NCBI GenBank assembly: GCA_028284605.1
Contig: JANQRL010000046.1
Span: 124,001-188,000, forward strand
Direction: 5' to 3'
Source: Paracoccaceae bacterium
Lineage (GTDB): Bacteria; Pseudomonadota; Alphaproteobacteria; Rhodobacterales; Rhodobacteraceae
DNA length: 64,000 nt
Part shown: one piece after another, positions 42,466 through 51,856 of the stretch
Position numbering within the stretch: position 1 is the first letter of the stretch
Layout: each line of letters opens with the position of its first letter
Made by a program: the position numbers and the translations under genes
The notes under the pieces: generated by a model
Told to the model about the DNA's origin: nothing
The model's input: only the letters and a program-made list of their open reading frames with translations
The model's database searches: none

Positions 42466-44820
42466 ATGCTTTTCGGCCTCGACGGCGTTCAGATAGGTCT
42501 GATCATCACCTTCCTGTGCCTGTTCGGCGCGATCCTGTCGGGTTTTCCGGTGGCCTTCGCCATCGGCGGGGCGGGGATCATCGCCTTCGCGATCATCGCC
42601 GGGCTCGATGCCAATGGCCTGCTGATCCATCAGGCCATCGACACCGCCTCGGACCCCTACCGCGCGCTGGTGGCCGAGGGCGTCAAGCCCGATGCGATAT
42701 CGGTTTTCCGATATCCGGAGTTACCGAGGGTCGAGGTGCCGGTCTTCCCGCAGGGCTGGGAGAGCGCCATCGACCGGAACCTGTCGTTCATCGTCAACCG
42801 GATCAACGAGAAGGTTCTGGCGGGTCAGTCCATCGAGGTGCTGCTGGCGGTGCTGATGTTCGTGCTGATGGGGATCACCCTGGAGCGCTCGAAGATTGCC
42901 GAGGAACTGCTCAGCACCATGGCCCGGGTCTTCGGCCCGCTGCCCGGCGGTCTTGCCGTCTCCATCGTGCTCGTCGGAGCGTTCCTTGCGGCCTCGACGG
43001 GCATCGTCGGCGCGACGGTGGTGACCATGGGCCTGCTGGCCCTGCCGACGATGCTGCGCAACAACTATTCGCCTGAGCTGGCGACGGGTGTCATTGCGGC
43101 CTCCGGAACACTCGGGCAGATCATCCCGCCCTCGATCGTCATTGTGCTCCTCGGCACGCTCACCGGCGACCTCTACTCGACCGCTCAGGAGGAGCGCGCC
43201 CAACTCGCCGGCTGCACCGATGCGCTGACCTATCTCGGCGAACCGGCGGTGATCTCGGTCGGCACGCTCTTTCAGGCGGCCCTGCTGCCGGGGATCATGC
43301 TGGCGGGCCTCTATGCGGCCTATGCCTTCGGTTTCGCGCTCTGGAACCCGTCGAAGGCGCCGCCGGTCGAACTGGGCAGTTCCCAGTCCGAGGTTATCAC
43401 CCGCAACGAGGCCTGGACCTGGTTCCTGTTCGTCCCCGCCGGTCTGATCGCCGCGACCATCGTGCTCGGCCAGCTCAATGTGATCGGCAGCCAGTCGCTG
43501 GCCATCGGCAGCTATACCGAGGCGGGGGACCAGGCGAGCCTGCGTACCAATGTCTCGCCGGATTGCCGGGCCTCGATGATCGAGTTGCACGGCCAGGAGG
43601 CCTGGGATGCGGCGATCGCCGAACAGGAGGCGATCAACGAGGCCGGGGGCGCCGTCGAGGCCCATGAATTCAGCGACGAGGAACGGGCCGAGGCGCTGGC
43701 CGCCGCTCTCGATCGCACGGCGCCGATCGGCTCCGGCCTGGCCGTGGGCCTGCTGCTGCTCGGGATCGTCCTGGCGCTCGCGCGCGGCATCAACCCCTCG
43801 GGGAACCCGCTGCCGCTTCTGATCGGGGCCGGGGGTCTCGTGCTGGCGCTTCTCGCCGATATCGCCTTCATCACCCCGATGACGACGCCCGGGACCGGGG
43901 CGCTGATCCTCGCCCTCCCGATCCTGATCGCGCTCTGGGGCTGCAAACACGCCGCCCAAAGGCTCGGCAAGAACGACCTCCTGCGTGTCGTCTTCCCGCC
44001 GCTCGTGCTTATCGTCGCGGTGCTGGGCTCGATCCTCGCCGGGGTGACGAACCCGACCCCGGCCGCCGCCCTGGGCGCCGGCGGCGCGATCATGCTCGCC
44101 GCCTACCGCAAGCTCGCCGAGCTTGGCCGCGACCCTTGGGTGATCCTCTGGGGCGCGATGGCCATCGTGGTGATGCTGCTCGTCGGCGTGAATTTCGACC
44201 TGCGGCTCAATCGCGAGGGCGTCCTCTTCGAGAACTACCTGGCCTATATCGTGGCCTTCGCCGCCTTCCTCTTCGCGATGTTCTCGATCCTCTATGCCTG
44301 CTGGGTCCTCTTCGCCCACCGTATCCTGACCCCGGTGGTCCGCGAGACGGCGAAGGTCACCTCGATGGTCTTCACCATCCTGATCGGCAGCCAGATCCTG
44401 AACCTCGTGGTGATCTCCTATGGCGGCGAGCATTACATCCAGGACTTCCTGAAGAGCTTCGACAACGAGATCGTCGTGTTCCTGATCGTGATGCTGGTGC
44501 TCTTCGTTCTCGGCTTCGTGCTCGACTTCCTGGAGATCATCTACATCGTGATCCCCATCGTCGGACCGGTGATCTATGGCGGGTCCTTCGATCCGGCCTG
44601 GGTGACGATCATGATCGCGGTGAACCTGCAAACCTCGTTCCTGACACCGCCTTTCGGCTTCGCGCTGTTCTACTTGCGAGGCGTGGCGCCGAGGGAGGTC
44701 ACGACGGGACATATCTACCGAGGCGTCGCGCCCTTCGTGCTGATCCAGGTGATCGGGCTGATCATATTGGGGTTCTTCCCGCAGATCGTGACCATCGTGC
44801 CGACGCTGCTCGGCGGTTAG
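42466..44820 (+). CDS. dctM: TRAP transporter large permease subunit, long type
   Basis: This 784-residue protein has the usual DctM helices and signatures (VLLAVLMFVLMGITLERSKIAEELL, ASGTLGQIIPPSIVIVLLG, VLGFVLDFLEIIYIVIPIVGPV, TSFLTPPFGFALFYLRGVAP). It is nearly twice the common size of about 430 residues. Extra soluble stretches occur at residues about 55-115 and again at 345-420, plus extra helices in the middle. With DctQ it forms the sodium-driven transporter served by the upstream binding protein. It ends 10 bp before the convergent glycoside hydrolase-like gene. Confidence 0.92.
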   Translation: MLFGLDGVQIGLIITFLCLFGAILSGFPVAFAIGGAGIIAFAIIAGLDANGLLIHQAIDTASDPYRALVAEGVKPDAISVFRYPELPRVEVPVFPQGWESAIDRNLSFIVNRINEKVLAGQSIEVLLAVLMFVLMGITLERSKIAEELLSTMARVFGPLPGGLAVSIVLVGAFLAASTGIVGATVVTMGLLALPTMLRNNYSPELATGVIAASGTLGQIIPPSIVIVLLGTLTGDLYSTAQEERAQLAGCTDALTYLGEPAVISVGTLFQAALLPGIMLAGLYAAYAFGFALWNPSKAPPVELGSSQSEVITRNEAWTWFLFVPAGLIAATIVLGQLNVIGSQSLAIGSYTEAGDQASLRTNVSPDCRASMIELHGQEAWDAAIAEQEAINEAGGAVEAHEFSDEERAEALAAALDRTAPIGSGLAVGLLLLGIVLALARGINPSGNPLPLLIGAGGLVLALLADIAFITPMTTPGTGALILALPILIALWGCKHAAQRLGKNDLLRVVFPPLVLIVAVLGSILAGVTNPTPAAALGAGGAIMLAAYRKLAELGRDPWVILWGAMAIVVMLLVGVNFDLRLNREGVLFENYLAYIVAFAAFLFAMFSILYACWVLFAHRILTPVVRETAKVTSMVFTILIGSQILNLVVISYGGEHYIQDFLKSFDNEIVVFLIVMLVLFVLGFVLDFLEIIYIVIPIVGPVIYGGSFDPAWVTIMIAVNLQTSFLTPPFGFALFYLRGVAPREVTTGHIYRGVAPFVLIQVIGLIILGFFPQIVTIVPTLLGG

Positions 44821-44830
44821 CGGGGCGATC

Positions 44831-45967
44831 TCAGCCCTCCCGCGCCGCGCGGATCGTCTCCATTCCGCTGAGCCAGGCGTCCCATGCGGGGCCGCAGGAG
44901 AGATCCTGCCAGCGGCAGAGCCCGCTTGTGGCCAGCCATTCCTCGAGCCGTGCGCGGAGCCGGTCGAAGCCTTCATCGCCCAGAGGCTTGGCATAGAGCG
45001 CGCTGAGTTCGGGTGACCAGTCGAGGAGCTGGAACCAGGTCGCGCCGATCAGTTGCGGGTCCTCGGCGATCCGGGCGATATGCCAGTCGACATAGGCGGC
45101 CTGCGTTTCGAGCGCGCCGCCGATCCCGGTCTCGTCCGGGCCGTAGCCCACCGGACAGCCGAGTTCCTGCATGAAGATCGGCAGGTCGGCCGCCGCCTCT
45201 TTCCAGGTGTCGAGAGAGACGTGCCATTGCTCTGGCCCGACCACCTCGAGCGCTGGTGAAAGGCAGTAAGTGTTGTAGGTCACGATGTCGGAATAGGTAT
45301 TCAGTTCAAAGATCTCCGAGGCGTTGTTGAACGCCGCGCCGCCGCTATAGGTGACGGTGACGGCGAGATCGGGGTCGCGGGACTTGGCGCCCGCCATGGC
45401 GTGTTTGAGAAACGAGAGCGTCTCGGTACGGCCGACATCGCCGTCGTTCAGGGGGGCATCGAATTCGTTGGCGACCGACAGGCCCCAGACCCCGGCCTCG
45501 GTGAGGACCGGCACGAACCGGTCGAGGAAGGCGTCGAGCCGGGCCAGCACCTCCGCGTCGTCGAGCGCGGTGCCCGGCTTCATCAGCCGGTCCGGGCCGA
45601 GCAGGTCGCCGGGGATCGTCAGGGCGTCGCTGTCCAGCGTCGAGAGGGTCACGAAGACATGGCGCCCGCCGGTTGCGGCCTCGGCGAGGGCGGCGCGCAG
45701 CTCCCGGTCCTCGAACCGGCCGGGGCGGGGTTCGAGGTCGGCCCAGTCGACCTGCACCCGGCCGAGGCTCATGCCCGCTGCGAGGGCCTCTTCGGTCAGC
45801 GCGGCGACCTGCGGCGCGCGCGGCCCGAGCGGATCGAAACCGGTGATGTAGCCCATATGGGGGCCGTCCGGCAGGCGCGGGGTCGGGTCCTGCGCCAGCG
45901 CAGGCAAACCGGCGAGGGCGAGCGCGGCGGCGAGGGCGGCAGGTCGGAACGACATGCGATTTGCCAT
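44831..45967 (-). CDS. Exported glycoside hydrolase-like (clan GH-A type) protein
   Basis: This 378-residue protein has a signal peptide (SFRPAALAAALALAGLPALAQ) and a probable TIM barrel: GRVQVDWADLEPRPGRFED early, LSVANEFDAPLN near residue 165 (candidate acid/base NE) and IFMQELGCPVGYGPDE near 268 (candidate nucleophile E). A C-terminal Cys pair may form a disulfide. Spacing of the two Glu fits clan GH-A, but I cannot name the family or substrate. It is divergent from a padR gene with an inverted repeat between them. Confidence 0.65.
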   Translation of the reverse strand: MANRMSFRPAALAAALALAGLPALAQDPTPRLPDGPHMGYITGFDPLGPRAPQVAALTEEALAAGMSLGRVQVDWADLEPRPGRFEDRELRAALAEAATGGRHVFVTLSTLDSDALTIPGDLLGPDRLMKPGTALDDAEVLARLDAFLDRFVPVLTEAGVWGLSVANEFDAPLNDGDVGRTETLSFLKHAMAGAKSRDPDLAVTVTYSGGAAFNNASEIFELNTYSDIVTYNTYCLSPALEVVGPEQWHVSLDTWKEAAADLPIFMQELGCPVGYGPDETGIGGALETQAAYVDWHIARIAEDPQLIGATWFQLLDWSPELSALYAKPLGDEGFDRLRARLEEWLATSGLCRWQDLSCGPAWDAWLSGMETIRAAREG

Positions 45968-45986
45968 TGGAGTCCTCCGAAAGGGC

Positions 45987-46011
45987 AGCTACTCTTTTTT
46001 GTAGAGTAGCT
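45987..46011. promoter_or_regulatory. Inverted repeat between the GH-like gene and padR (possible operator)
   Basis: AGCTACTC and GAGTAGCT are perfect 8-bp arms separated by nine bases (TTTTTTGTA). The site lies 20 bp upstream of the GH-like start and 76 bp upstream of padR. Related fragments (GACTAC, GGTAGATAG) follow. A PadR-type autorepressor could bind here. On the minus strand the hairpin lacks a following T tract. Confidence 0.5.
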
Positions 46012-46086
46012 AAGAGCTAGGCGATTGCAGACTACTTTGCAATACAGGGTAGATAGACTCTCCCATATGCCGGTGCGGGGCGCCCC

Positions 46087-46443
46087 GTGAGCGAGGCCTG
46101 GACCGGGCAGATGAAGAAGGGCGTCGCGGAGCTCTGCGTGCTCTCCGTGCTGCGTCGGCGTGAGGCTTATGGCTATGAAATCCTGAGCGAAATTTCCCGC
46201 TACCCGAGCCTCGCCCTGAAGGAAAGCACGCTTTATCTGCTGCTCGGCCGGCTCTCCAAGGAGGGGTTCGTCACGGCCCGCACCGCACCCTCCGCCAAGG
46301 GCCCGCCGCGGCGCTATTTCCGGCTGACCGAGGCCGGGGCCGGGCGGCTGGCCGAGATGGAGGCGTTCTGGGGCGGCTTCTCGGCCGATGTCGCCGCCCT
46401 TCTGACCGAACCGCCGGATCCGAAGGAGACCAGGGATGGCTGA
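46087..46443 (+). CDS. PadR family transcriptional regulator
   Basis: This 118-residue protein has a winged-helix domain with GVAELCVLSVLRRREAYGYEIL and LKESTLYLLLGRLSKEGFV, ending PPRRYFRLTEAG, the PadR signature. I use GTG 46087; ATG 46111 would shorten it by eight residues. A tiny ORF (MPVRGAP) ends at the same point and could couple translation. It overlaps the next gene by 8 bp. PadR proteins usually repress their own operon, and the coupled membrane protein is the likely target. Confidence 0.9.
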   Translation: MSEAWTGQMKKGVAELCVLSVLRRREAYGYEILSEISRYPSLALKESTLYLLLGRLSKEGFVTARTAPSAKGPPRRYFRLTEAGAGRLAEMEAFWGGFSADVAALLTEPPDPKETRDG

Positions 46444-46930
46444 GCTGACCCCGAAAGCCGCGCGCCTGCGCGACCGTCACCTCCGCCGCATTGCCCGGCA
46501 GCTTGCCCGGACCGGCCACGGCGCCGAGGAGGTCGAGGCGGTGACGACGGGATTGCGGGAACAGGTCGACGACATTCTGGCCGGAGAAGCCGGTCCGGTG
46601 GGGCCCGAGCGGCTGCGGGAAACCCTGACCCGGCTTGAGGCGCCCGAAGCCTGGGGCGCTGACCGGCCCGCGCCGCCCCGCATCGGACGGGTGGCGCTCG
46701 GTCTGGCTCTGGTGACGGTCCTGGGCGCGGTCACCGTGCCGGCCTTCGTGGCCGAGGGCGATCCCGGCGCGCTTCTCCTCACGTTGGGGATCGCCGGATT
46801 CCTCGGCGCGGCGGTGCTCGGCTGGATCGACCGGCGGAGTGGCGAGGGCCGCGCGGCGCTCATCCTGTCGGCGGTGTTTCTGGTGCTGATCGGCGCGGTC
46901 CTGACCGTCGCGCTCGCCGTTCCCGGATAG
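46436..46930 (+). CDS. HAAS-domain membrane protein paired with PadR
   Basis: This 164-residue protein has an N-terminal helical region (LRDRHLRRIARQLARTGHGAEEVEAVTTGLREQVDDIL) resembling the HAAS/DUF1700 domain, then three hydrophobic helices (residues about 82-100, 107-125 and 140-160). HAAS proteins commonly accompany PadR regulators and are thought to signal from the membrane. It overlaps padR by 8 bp. It ends 12 bp before the convergent Hint-domain gene. Confidence 0.72.
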   Translation: MAELTPKAARLRDRHLRRIARQLARTGHGAEEVEAVTTGLREQVDDILAGEAGPVGPERLRETLTRLEAPEAWGADRPAPPRIGRVALGLALVTVLGAVTVPAFVAEGDPGALLLTLGIAGFLGAAVLGWIDRRSGEGRAALILSAVFLVLIGAVLTVALAVPG

Positions 46931-46941
46931 GACCGGTCGGG

Positions 46942-48966
46942 TCAGCCCGCCAGCAGAAGCGCCGGTTCGCGGTGAACCTGATCCTGAAACGGCAGCAATC
47001 CGGCCTCGTGCGGCTTCAGGCAGGGCCGGGCGGTTTTCGCGTGGACGCTCCGATAGGTCCGCAGGTCCGGGAAGATGCCAAAGAGTTCCTCCCGCGCCGC
47101 CGCCGCGATCGCGTCGAGCCCGACATCCCCGGCAAAGAAGCTCTCCGTCGGCAGGCCGTTCGAGATGATCACCTCGTGCCGGTCGAACATCAGGTGGATG
47201 TAGGTCACGCGGGCGCACCGGACCTCACGGACCGTCTGGCCGTCGATCAGGTGCTTTGCGGCGACCAGCAGTTCCGATGCGCCGAAGAGCAGCTCCGCCT
47301 GGTAGCCGGAGCGCAGCACCCGGTGCTGCGGCGAGACCAGAAGCGGCCGGTGCCCCGGCGCCGCGATCCGCACAGGCGCGAGATGGCCGGTGCCGCAGAC
47401 GGTCTTCCGCCCGATCCAGCGAATGGGCTGCGGCCCCCGGTCCCGGGTGATCACCAGATCGCCGGGCATCAGCGTTTCGATGAGCCGCTCGCCGCGCGGC
47501 GTCAGGATCAGCGTGCCGGGGGTGAAACAGGGCACGTCGCGGAAGTCGAGATCGTTGGTCAGCGGCGTCGCGCCGGAGCCGTCGGGCGCGGTGTCGTTGT
47601 CGCTGTCGGCGAGGGTGAAGTTGCCGGACCCGTCGAGATCGGCATCGTTGGGATCGAAGCCCACGATATCGTCGACCACATCCTTGATCCCGTCGCCATC
47701 GCTGTCGGCGGAGGCGTCGATGGCGGCCTGGCTGATCCCGTGCCCGGCCTCGTCGGTGTCGCTGACCCCGTCATTGTCGGAATCGGTGTCGAGCAGATCC
47801 GCCGTGCCGTCGCCATCTGTATCGACCGGGGTCAGCCCGCCGCTCTCATAGGCGTCGTCGAGCCCGTCGCCATCGCTGTCCACGCCGGTCGGCGCGACGT
47901 AGCCGTCGGTCGTCTGCGCCTCGACATTGTCGGTGATGCCGTCATTGTCGCTGTCGAGATCGAGATGGTCCGCGATGCCGTCGCCGTCGCTGTCGGTCGT
48001 GGTGGTCACGGTGCTGACGGTGAAGGTTTCGGTCACAGAGGAGCCGAAATCCGGGTTCGGGCCGGAATCGACGACGGTGACGCCATCGACCGCGATGACG
48101 TAGCTCGCCGGGTTGGTGCCGCCCAGGCCGTCGCCGAAATCGTCCAGGATGGTGAAGGTGTAGTCGCCCAGACCGGCGACCGGGACGTTCGTGACCTCGA
48201 CCACGTTGTTGGAGATCGTGCTGTCGCTGGCGATCAGGTTGCCGTCGGGATCGCGCAGCTCCCATCTGGTGTTGTCGACCTGGGTCCATTGATCGGCGTC
48301 GAAGGTGATGGTGATCGTGCTCGGCGTGGTCTCCGATACGCCCTCGTCGGTGTCGAGGATGCCGTCGCCGTCGTCATCAAGATCGACACTGTCCGAGATG
48401 CCGTCGCCGTCCGTGTCGATCTCCGGGATGTCGAACGTCAGGTCGCTGATCCCCGACCCGCCGGTGCTGGTGCCGTTCGGTCCGGGCTCGAAGGTCAGGT
48501 CGAGTTCCGAGACCGGTCCGGCCAGGCTGATCGTGACGTCGTTCGAGGTGGTGCCGGTGGCCTCGATGGAGACCGAGCCGTCCGGGTTGGTGATGACATT
48601 CTCGTCCTGAAGCCCGCTGAGCCCCGCGATGACGGTGGCGGCGTCGATCAGGACGCCGTTCTCGTCATAGGCGTAGATCGTCCAGTAATCGTCGAAGGTC
48701 GAGCCGCCATCGTCGTTCAGGTGGTCGATGTCGAAGCTGAGGTTCTCGACCGGATTGGAGAAGACGTAGTTCGCCGTGATCGGCGTGGTGATGCCGAAGG
48801 CGCCGAATTCGGAGACGTTATTGCCGCCCTGGCTGGCGTCCCAGGAGCTTGCCGTGAAGGTGCCCGTAACCGTGGTGGTGTTCCCGGCCTCGGAAATCAC
48901 CGTGTTGCCGCTCACCGCGGTGCTGCCCGGCCCTGTCAGCCAGATCGCATTGTCCAGTACTGCCAT
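46942..48966 (-). CDS. Secreted Hint-domain protein with thrombospondin type 3 repeats
   Basis: The protein has 674 residues from ATG 48966. Residues 1-160 are a beta-rich domain ([21 protein letters not shown]). Asp-rich calcium-binding thrombospondin type 3 repeats ([38 protein letters not shown] and others) occupy about 165-490, interrupted by a second beta domain at about 195-300. The Hint_2 domain begins [20 protein letters not shown] near residue 495, with Cys as possible self-processing nucleophile and SPQHRVL following. Rhodobacteraceae Hint proteins of this kind are often exported by type I systems. No signal peptide is present. Confidence 0.85.
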   Translation of the reverse strand: MAVLDNAIWLTGPGSTAVSGNTVISEAGNTTTVTGTFTASSWDASQGGNNVSEFGAFGITTPITANYVFSNPVENLSFDIDHLNDDGGSTFDDYWTIYAYDENGVLIDAATVIAGLSGLQDENVITNPDGSVSIEATGTTSNDVTISLAGPVSELDLTFEPGPNGTSTGGSGISDLTFDIPEIDTDGDGISDSVDLDDDGDGILDTDEGVSETTPSTITITFDADQWTQVDNTRWELRDPDGNLIASDSTISNNVVEVTNVPVAGLGDYTFTILDDFGDGLGGTNPASYVIAVDGVTVVDSGPNPDFGSSVTETFTVSTVTTTTDSDGDGIADHLDLDSDNDGITDNVEAQTTDGYVAPTGVDSDGDGLDDAYESGGLTPVDTDGDGTADLLDTDSDNDGVSDTDEAGHGISQAAIDASADSDGDGIKDVVDDIVGFDPNDADLDGSGNFTLADSDNDTAPDGSGATPLTNDLDFRDVPCFTPGTLILTPRGERLIETLMPGDLVITRDRGPQPIRWIGRKTVCGTGHLAPVRIAAPGHRPLLVSPQHRVLRSGYQAELLFGASELLVAAKHLIDGQTVREVRCARVTYIHLMFDRHEVIISNGLPTESFFAGDVGLDAIAAAAREELFGIFPDLRTYRSVHAKTARPCLKPHEAGLLPFQDQVHREPALLLAG

Positions 48967-49145
48967 TGGTCTGCTCGTATTCTTGGCCCTGCCTGCTTCG
49001 GGCGGGGCATTCACTCTCTACCCAAGTCCAACGTTCTGGCCGGCCTAAGGCGCGAATGCGGCACGAAAAAGGCAGGGGTCACCGGGCCCCGGGGTGTTGC
49101 AGGTTCGCACGAGGGGGACGATGCGGGCCGTGCCGGGCCCGGCGC

Positions 49146-49988
49146 TTAGCGCCGGGTCGGTGGGCCGATATCGGGGAGGCTGATCCGCGCCACCTGCTCG
49201 GCGATGGGGGCGACCGAAAGCGGATGGGTGTCGGCGCTGAACCCGTCCGGGTCGGTCAGCTTCTGCCACTCGCCGCCATGGTAGATCTCGAGCCCCTTGA
49301 ACTTCGCCTTGTAGCCCATCTTCGGCGAGCCCGGGACCCAATAGCCGAGATAGACGTAAGGCAGGCCCATGGAGCGCGCGATTTCCACATGGTCGAGGAT
49401 CACATAGGTGCCGAGGCTGTCGCGCGACCGCTCCGGGGCGAAGAACGAATAGACCATGGAAAGACCGTCATCGAGCACATCCGTCAGCGACACCGCACGC
49501 AGACCGCCGCGGTCACCGCCCCGATCCTCATCGGGATGGGTATACTCGATCAGCCGTGAGCGGATCGGTGTCTCCTCGACCATCGCGGCGAACTCGAAGA
49601 GGTCCATATCCGCCATACCGCCCCTGGCGTGGCGGCTGTCGAGATAGTCGCGGAAGAGAGCATATTGCTCCTCCGTCGCCCAGGGCGAGGAGGCGCGGCG
49701 CACCATGCCTGCATTGCGTTTCAACACACGCTTCTGGCTCTTCGACAGCGCGAACCTGGCCACATCTATCCGCGCCGAGAGGCAGGCCGAACATTCCGCG
49801 CAGGATGGCCGGTAGAGCACGTTCTGGGACCGGCGGAAGCCCTGTTTGGAGAGCGCGTCGTTCAGCTTCTCCGCGTTCTCGCCCTGGAGCGCGGTAAACA
49901 GCTTCCGCTCCATCCGGCCCTCCAGATAGGGGCAGGGTTGCGGCGCAGTCACGTAGAACTGCGGGGCGAGGGGAAGCGTGTGGCGCAT
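49146..49988 (-). CDS. bpt: Aspartate/glutamate leucyltransferase (N-end rule)
   Basis: This 280-residue protein belongs to the bacterial Bpt/arginyltransferase family. Hallmarks are [16 protein letters not shown] at the N-terminus, [20 protein letters not shown] (Cys pair), [20 protein letters not shown] and [18 protein letters not shown]. It transfers Leu or Arg from tRNA to N-terminal Asp/Glu, marking proteins for ClpS/ClpAP degradation. It starts cleanly with [20 protein letters not shown] 179-bp gap to the Hint gene holds nothing recognised. Confidence 0.95.
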   Translation of the reverse strand: MRHTLPLAPQFYVTAPQPCPYLEGRMERKLFTALQGENAEKLNDALSKQGFRRSQNVLYRPSCAECSACLSARIDVARFALSKSQKRVLKRNAGMVRRASSPWATEEQYALFRDYLDSRHARGGMADMDLFEFAAMVEETPIRSRLIEYTHPDEDRGGDRGGLRAVSLTDVLDDGLSMVYSFFAPERSRDSLGTYVILDHVEIARSMGLPYVYLGYWVPGSPKMGYKAKFKGLEIYHGGEWQKLTDPDGFSADTHPLSVAPIAEQVARISLPDIGPPTRR

Positions 49989-50076
49989 CGGGGTCCGCTG
50001 GTCTTGTCCTCCAGCAAGGTTAGCAACGGGTTACCGGGGCGCCAAGCCTTGAGGCCCGAGCGGGGTGTCGCAGGGA

Positions 50077-50529
50077 TCAAAGCGCCCGGTTCAGCGCCGC
50101 CGTTCCCAGAATGTGGTCAGTCAGCCCCTGTTTGCGGGCGCTGAAGAGCATCAGTGCGATGGAGATCAGTTGCAGCGGCGCCATGGCGACGGAGAGCGTG
50201 TAGCCGGCCGTGTGCAGCAGCGCGGTGCCGCTGGAGAGCCGCAGCCCGTCCGCCTCGCGCAGCTCCACCGCCATCAGCATCATGCCCGGCGTGGCCGAGG
50301 CCGAGGCGATGGAGAACCAGCGGTAGCAGAACCCGACGACGAGCATCAGGAGCGGAAAGAAGAAGAGGCCGGTGAAGGCGGTAAACGGCAGGGCCAGGGC
50401 GCTGAGCAGGCCGATCGCGGCGCTGTCGACGAGCCAGGCCACGAAGCGCTTCGCGGTGACCCCGGCATAGAAATCCGGGCGCAGGTCGGGATCGGGAAGC
50501 CGGGTCATGGCTGTGTCGGTCTGGGTCAT
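50077..50529 (-). CDS. RDD family membrane protein
   Basis: The protein has 150 residues. The motif YAGVTAKRFVAWLVDSAAIG (R...D pattern) and the later helix-rich SATPGMMLMAVELRE are typical of RDD proteins, with three predicted helices. The function of most RDD proteins is unknown; some are Na+/H+ transport-related. It is followed by about 80 bp to the next same-strand gene, so it may share a transcript with the DUF2852-like pair upstream. Confidence 0.88.
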   Translation of the reverse strand: MTQTDTAMTRLPDPDLRPDFYAGVTAKRFVAWLVDSAAIGLLSALALPFTAFTGLFFFPLLMLVVGFCYRWFSIASASATPGMMLMAVELREADGLRLSSGTALLHTAGYTLSVAMAPLQLISIALMLFSARKQGLTDHILGTAALNRAL

Positions 50530-50609
50530 CGGGCTGGCTCCGGTTCTGGGGGAGGGGGCGGCCGAAACGGGAGAGGGCCGCCCCCTCCGGGGGTGCAGGC
50601 GCCGGGAGA

Positions 50610-51059
50610 TCAGGCGCCCGCGGGGGTCTCGTCGGTCGGTCGGGCGCGTTCCTCGGCCCGCGCATCCATGAAGCGGTCGAATTCGGACTGGTCCTTGGCG
50701 TCCCGAAGCCGTTCGAGGAAGCTCTCGAAATTGACCTGCTCCTGTTCGAGGCGGTTCAGCATCTCGACGCGGTAGGCGTCGAAGCTCGCATTGCCGCTCG
50801 GCCGGGTGCCCGGTTGGGGGGTATCGGGGCTCACGGTCTCCACCGCCGCCTTCGGGCCGGCGCGGCGCAGGGATTTGGGGATCTTCGGCCAGAAGATCGC
50901 GAAGATGACGGCTACGGCAACGCCGGCGGGCCAGGCCTCGTCAAGGGCGATGATCGTCACCGGGATCGCGAAGCCGGCATAGAGAAGCGTGGTGAGGATA
51001 TGGAGCGCGCCGGGTCCGGGCGCGGCGGGAAGGCGGGGCATCTGGCTGGTCTCGGCCAT
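50610..51059 (-). CDS. DUF2852-like membrane protein, truncated paralogue
   Basis: This 149-residue protein has two N-terminal hydrophobic helices (LHILTTLLYAGFAIPVTIIAL; AWPAGVAVAVIFAIFW) and a C-terminal coiled-coil block (SGNASFDAYRVEMLNRLEQE then FESFLERLRDAKDQSEF, FDRFMDAR) that closely repeats that of the gene upstream at 51132. The N-terminal halves differ, so after duplication only the helical tail was kept in common. Function unknown. Confidence 0.72.
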   Translation of the reverse strand: MAETSQMPRLPAAPGPGALHILTTLLYAGFAIPVTIIALDEAWPAGVAVAVIFAIFWPKIPKSLRRAGPKAAVETVSPDTPQPGTRPSGNASFDAYRVEMLNRLEQEQVNFESFLERLRDAKDQSEFDRFMDARAEERARPTDETPAGA

Positions 51060-51131
51060 CCGGGTCTGGTCCCTCTGTGATCTGTTGTTATGGGCAAGAC
51101 CGGCCCCGGGATCGGGGCCGGCCGGTGCGGA

Positions 51132-51569
51132 TCAGGCGGGGGCGGTCGCCTCGTCATCGCCGTTGTCGGCTTTCTTGGCGCGTTCTTCCATGAACTGGTC
51201 GAACTCGGCCTTGTCCTTGGCCTCGCGCAGCCGCTCGAGGAACGCCTCGAAGGTCTGCTGTTCGTCCTCGAGCCGGCGCAGGGTCTCGGCCTTGTAGGCG
51301 TCGAAGGCGGAATTGCCCGAGGATTTCATGGCGGTGCGGTAGTGGGTGCGGGTGCGCTTTGCGCAGCTTCCGGAAAACATGCGTTTGCTCCAGATCATAT
51401 AGGCGAGAAGGGCGAGGCCGATGGGCCAGAACAGGATGAAGCCGAGGACCATGGCGGCGATCCAGGCACCCTTGCCCTTTTCGTCGAGCCAGGCCTCCGA
51501 ACGGGCGAACCAGCCGGGCCGGTGCATCGGCGCGTGATGGGGTTCGACGGCGGGGGTGGCGGTGTTCAT
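51132..51569 (-). CDS. DUF2852 family membrane protein
   Basis: This 145-residue protein has a tryptophan-containing N-terminus, one long hydrophobic segment (WIAAMVLGFILFWPIGLALLAYMIW), then SSGNSAFDAYKAETLRRLED, QTFEAFLERLREAKDKAEF and DQFMEERAKK, the DUF2852 layout of alphaproteobacteria. The family function is unknown. It probably forms a transcription unit with the paralogue at 50610 and the RDD gene at 50077. The upstream region carries the MITE-like element. Confidence 0.85.
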   Translation of the reverse strand: MNTATPAVEPHHAPMHRPGWFARSEAWLDEKGKGAWIAAMVLGFILFWPIGLALLAYMIWSKRMFSGSCAKRTRTHYRTAMKSSGNSAFDAYKAETLRRLEDEQQTFEAFLERLREAKDKAEFDQFMEERAKKADNGDDEATAPA

Positions 51570-51856
51570 TGAGGTCTCCTTGGGTTAGTGGTGGTGCGGT
51601 TGCTGCGGATGTGAATGTCTTTCACATTACAGCATATGGCGGGGTCGGGCGCCGGCTTCAAGGCAAAAAGTGAAGACCTTTTACATTTTCTTGGATTATC
51701 TAATTGGTCCAATCCCTTACGCTTGGCATGCTGGGCTTCTTCCAGACGCACTCGGAGCCATCTTCGGCTTTGGGCTTTGGAGATCGAGTTGCGACACCGC
51801 GTGATCCCCATTGGTAGAACGGTCGCTCTATGCCCGCCCGGAATCAAGCCGAAGGC

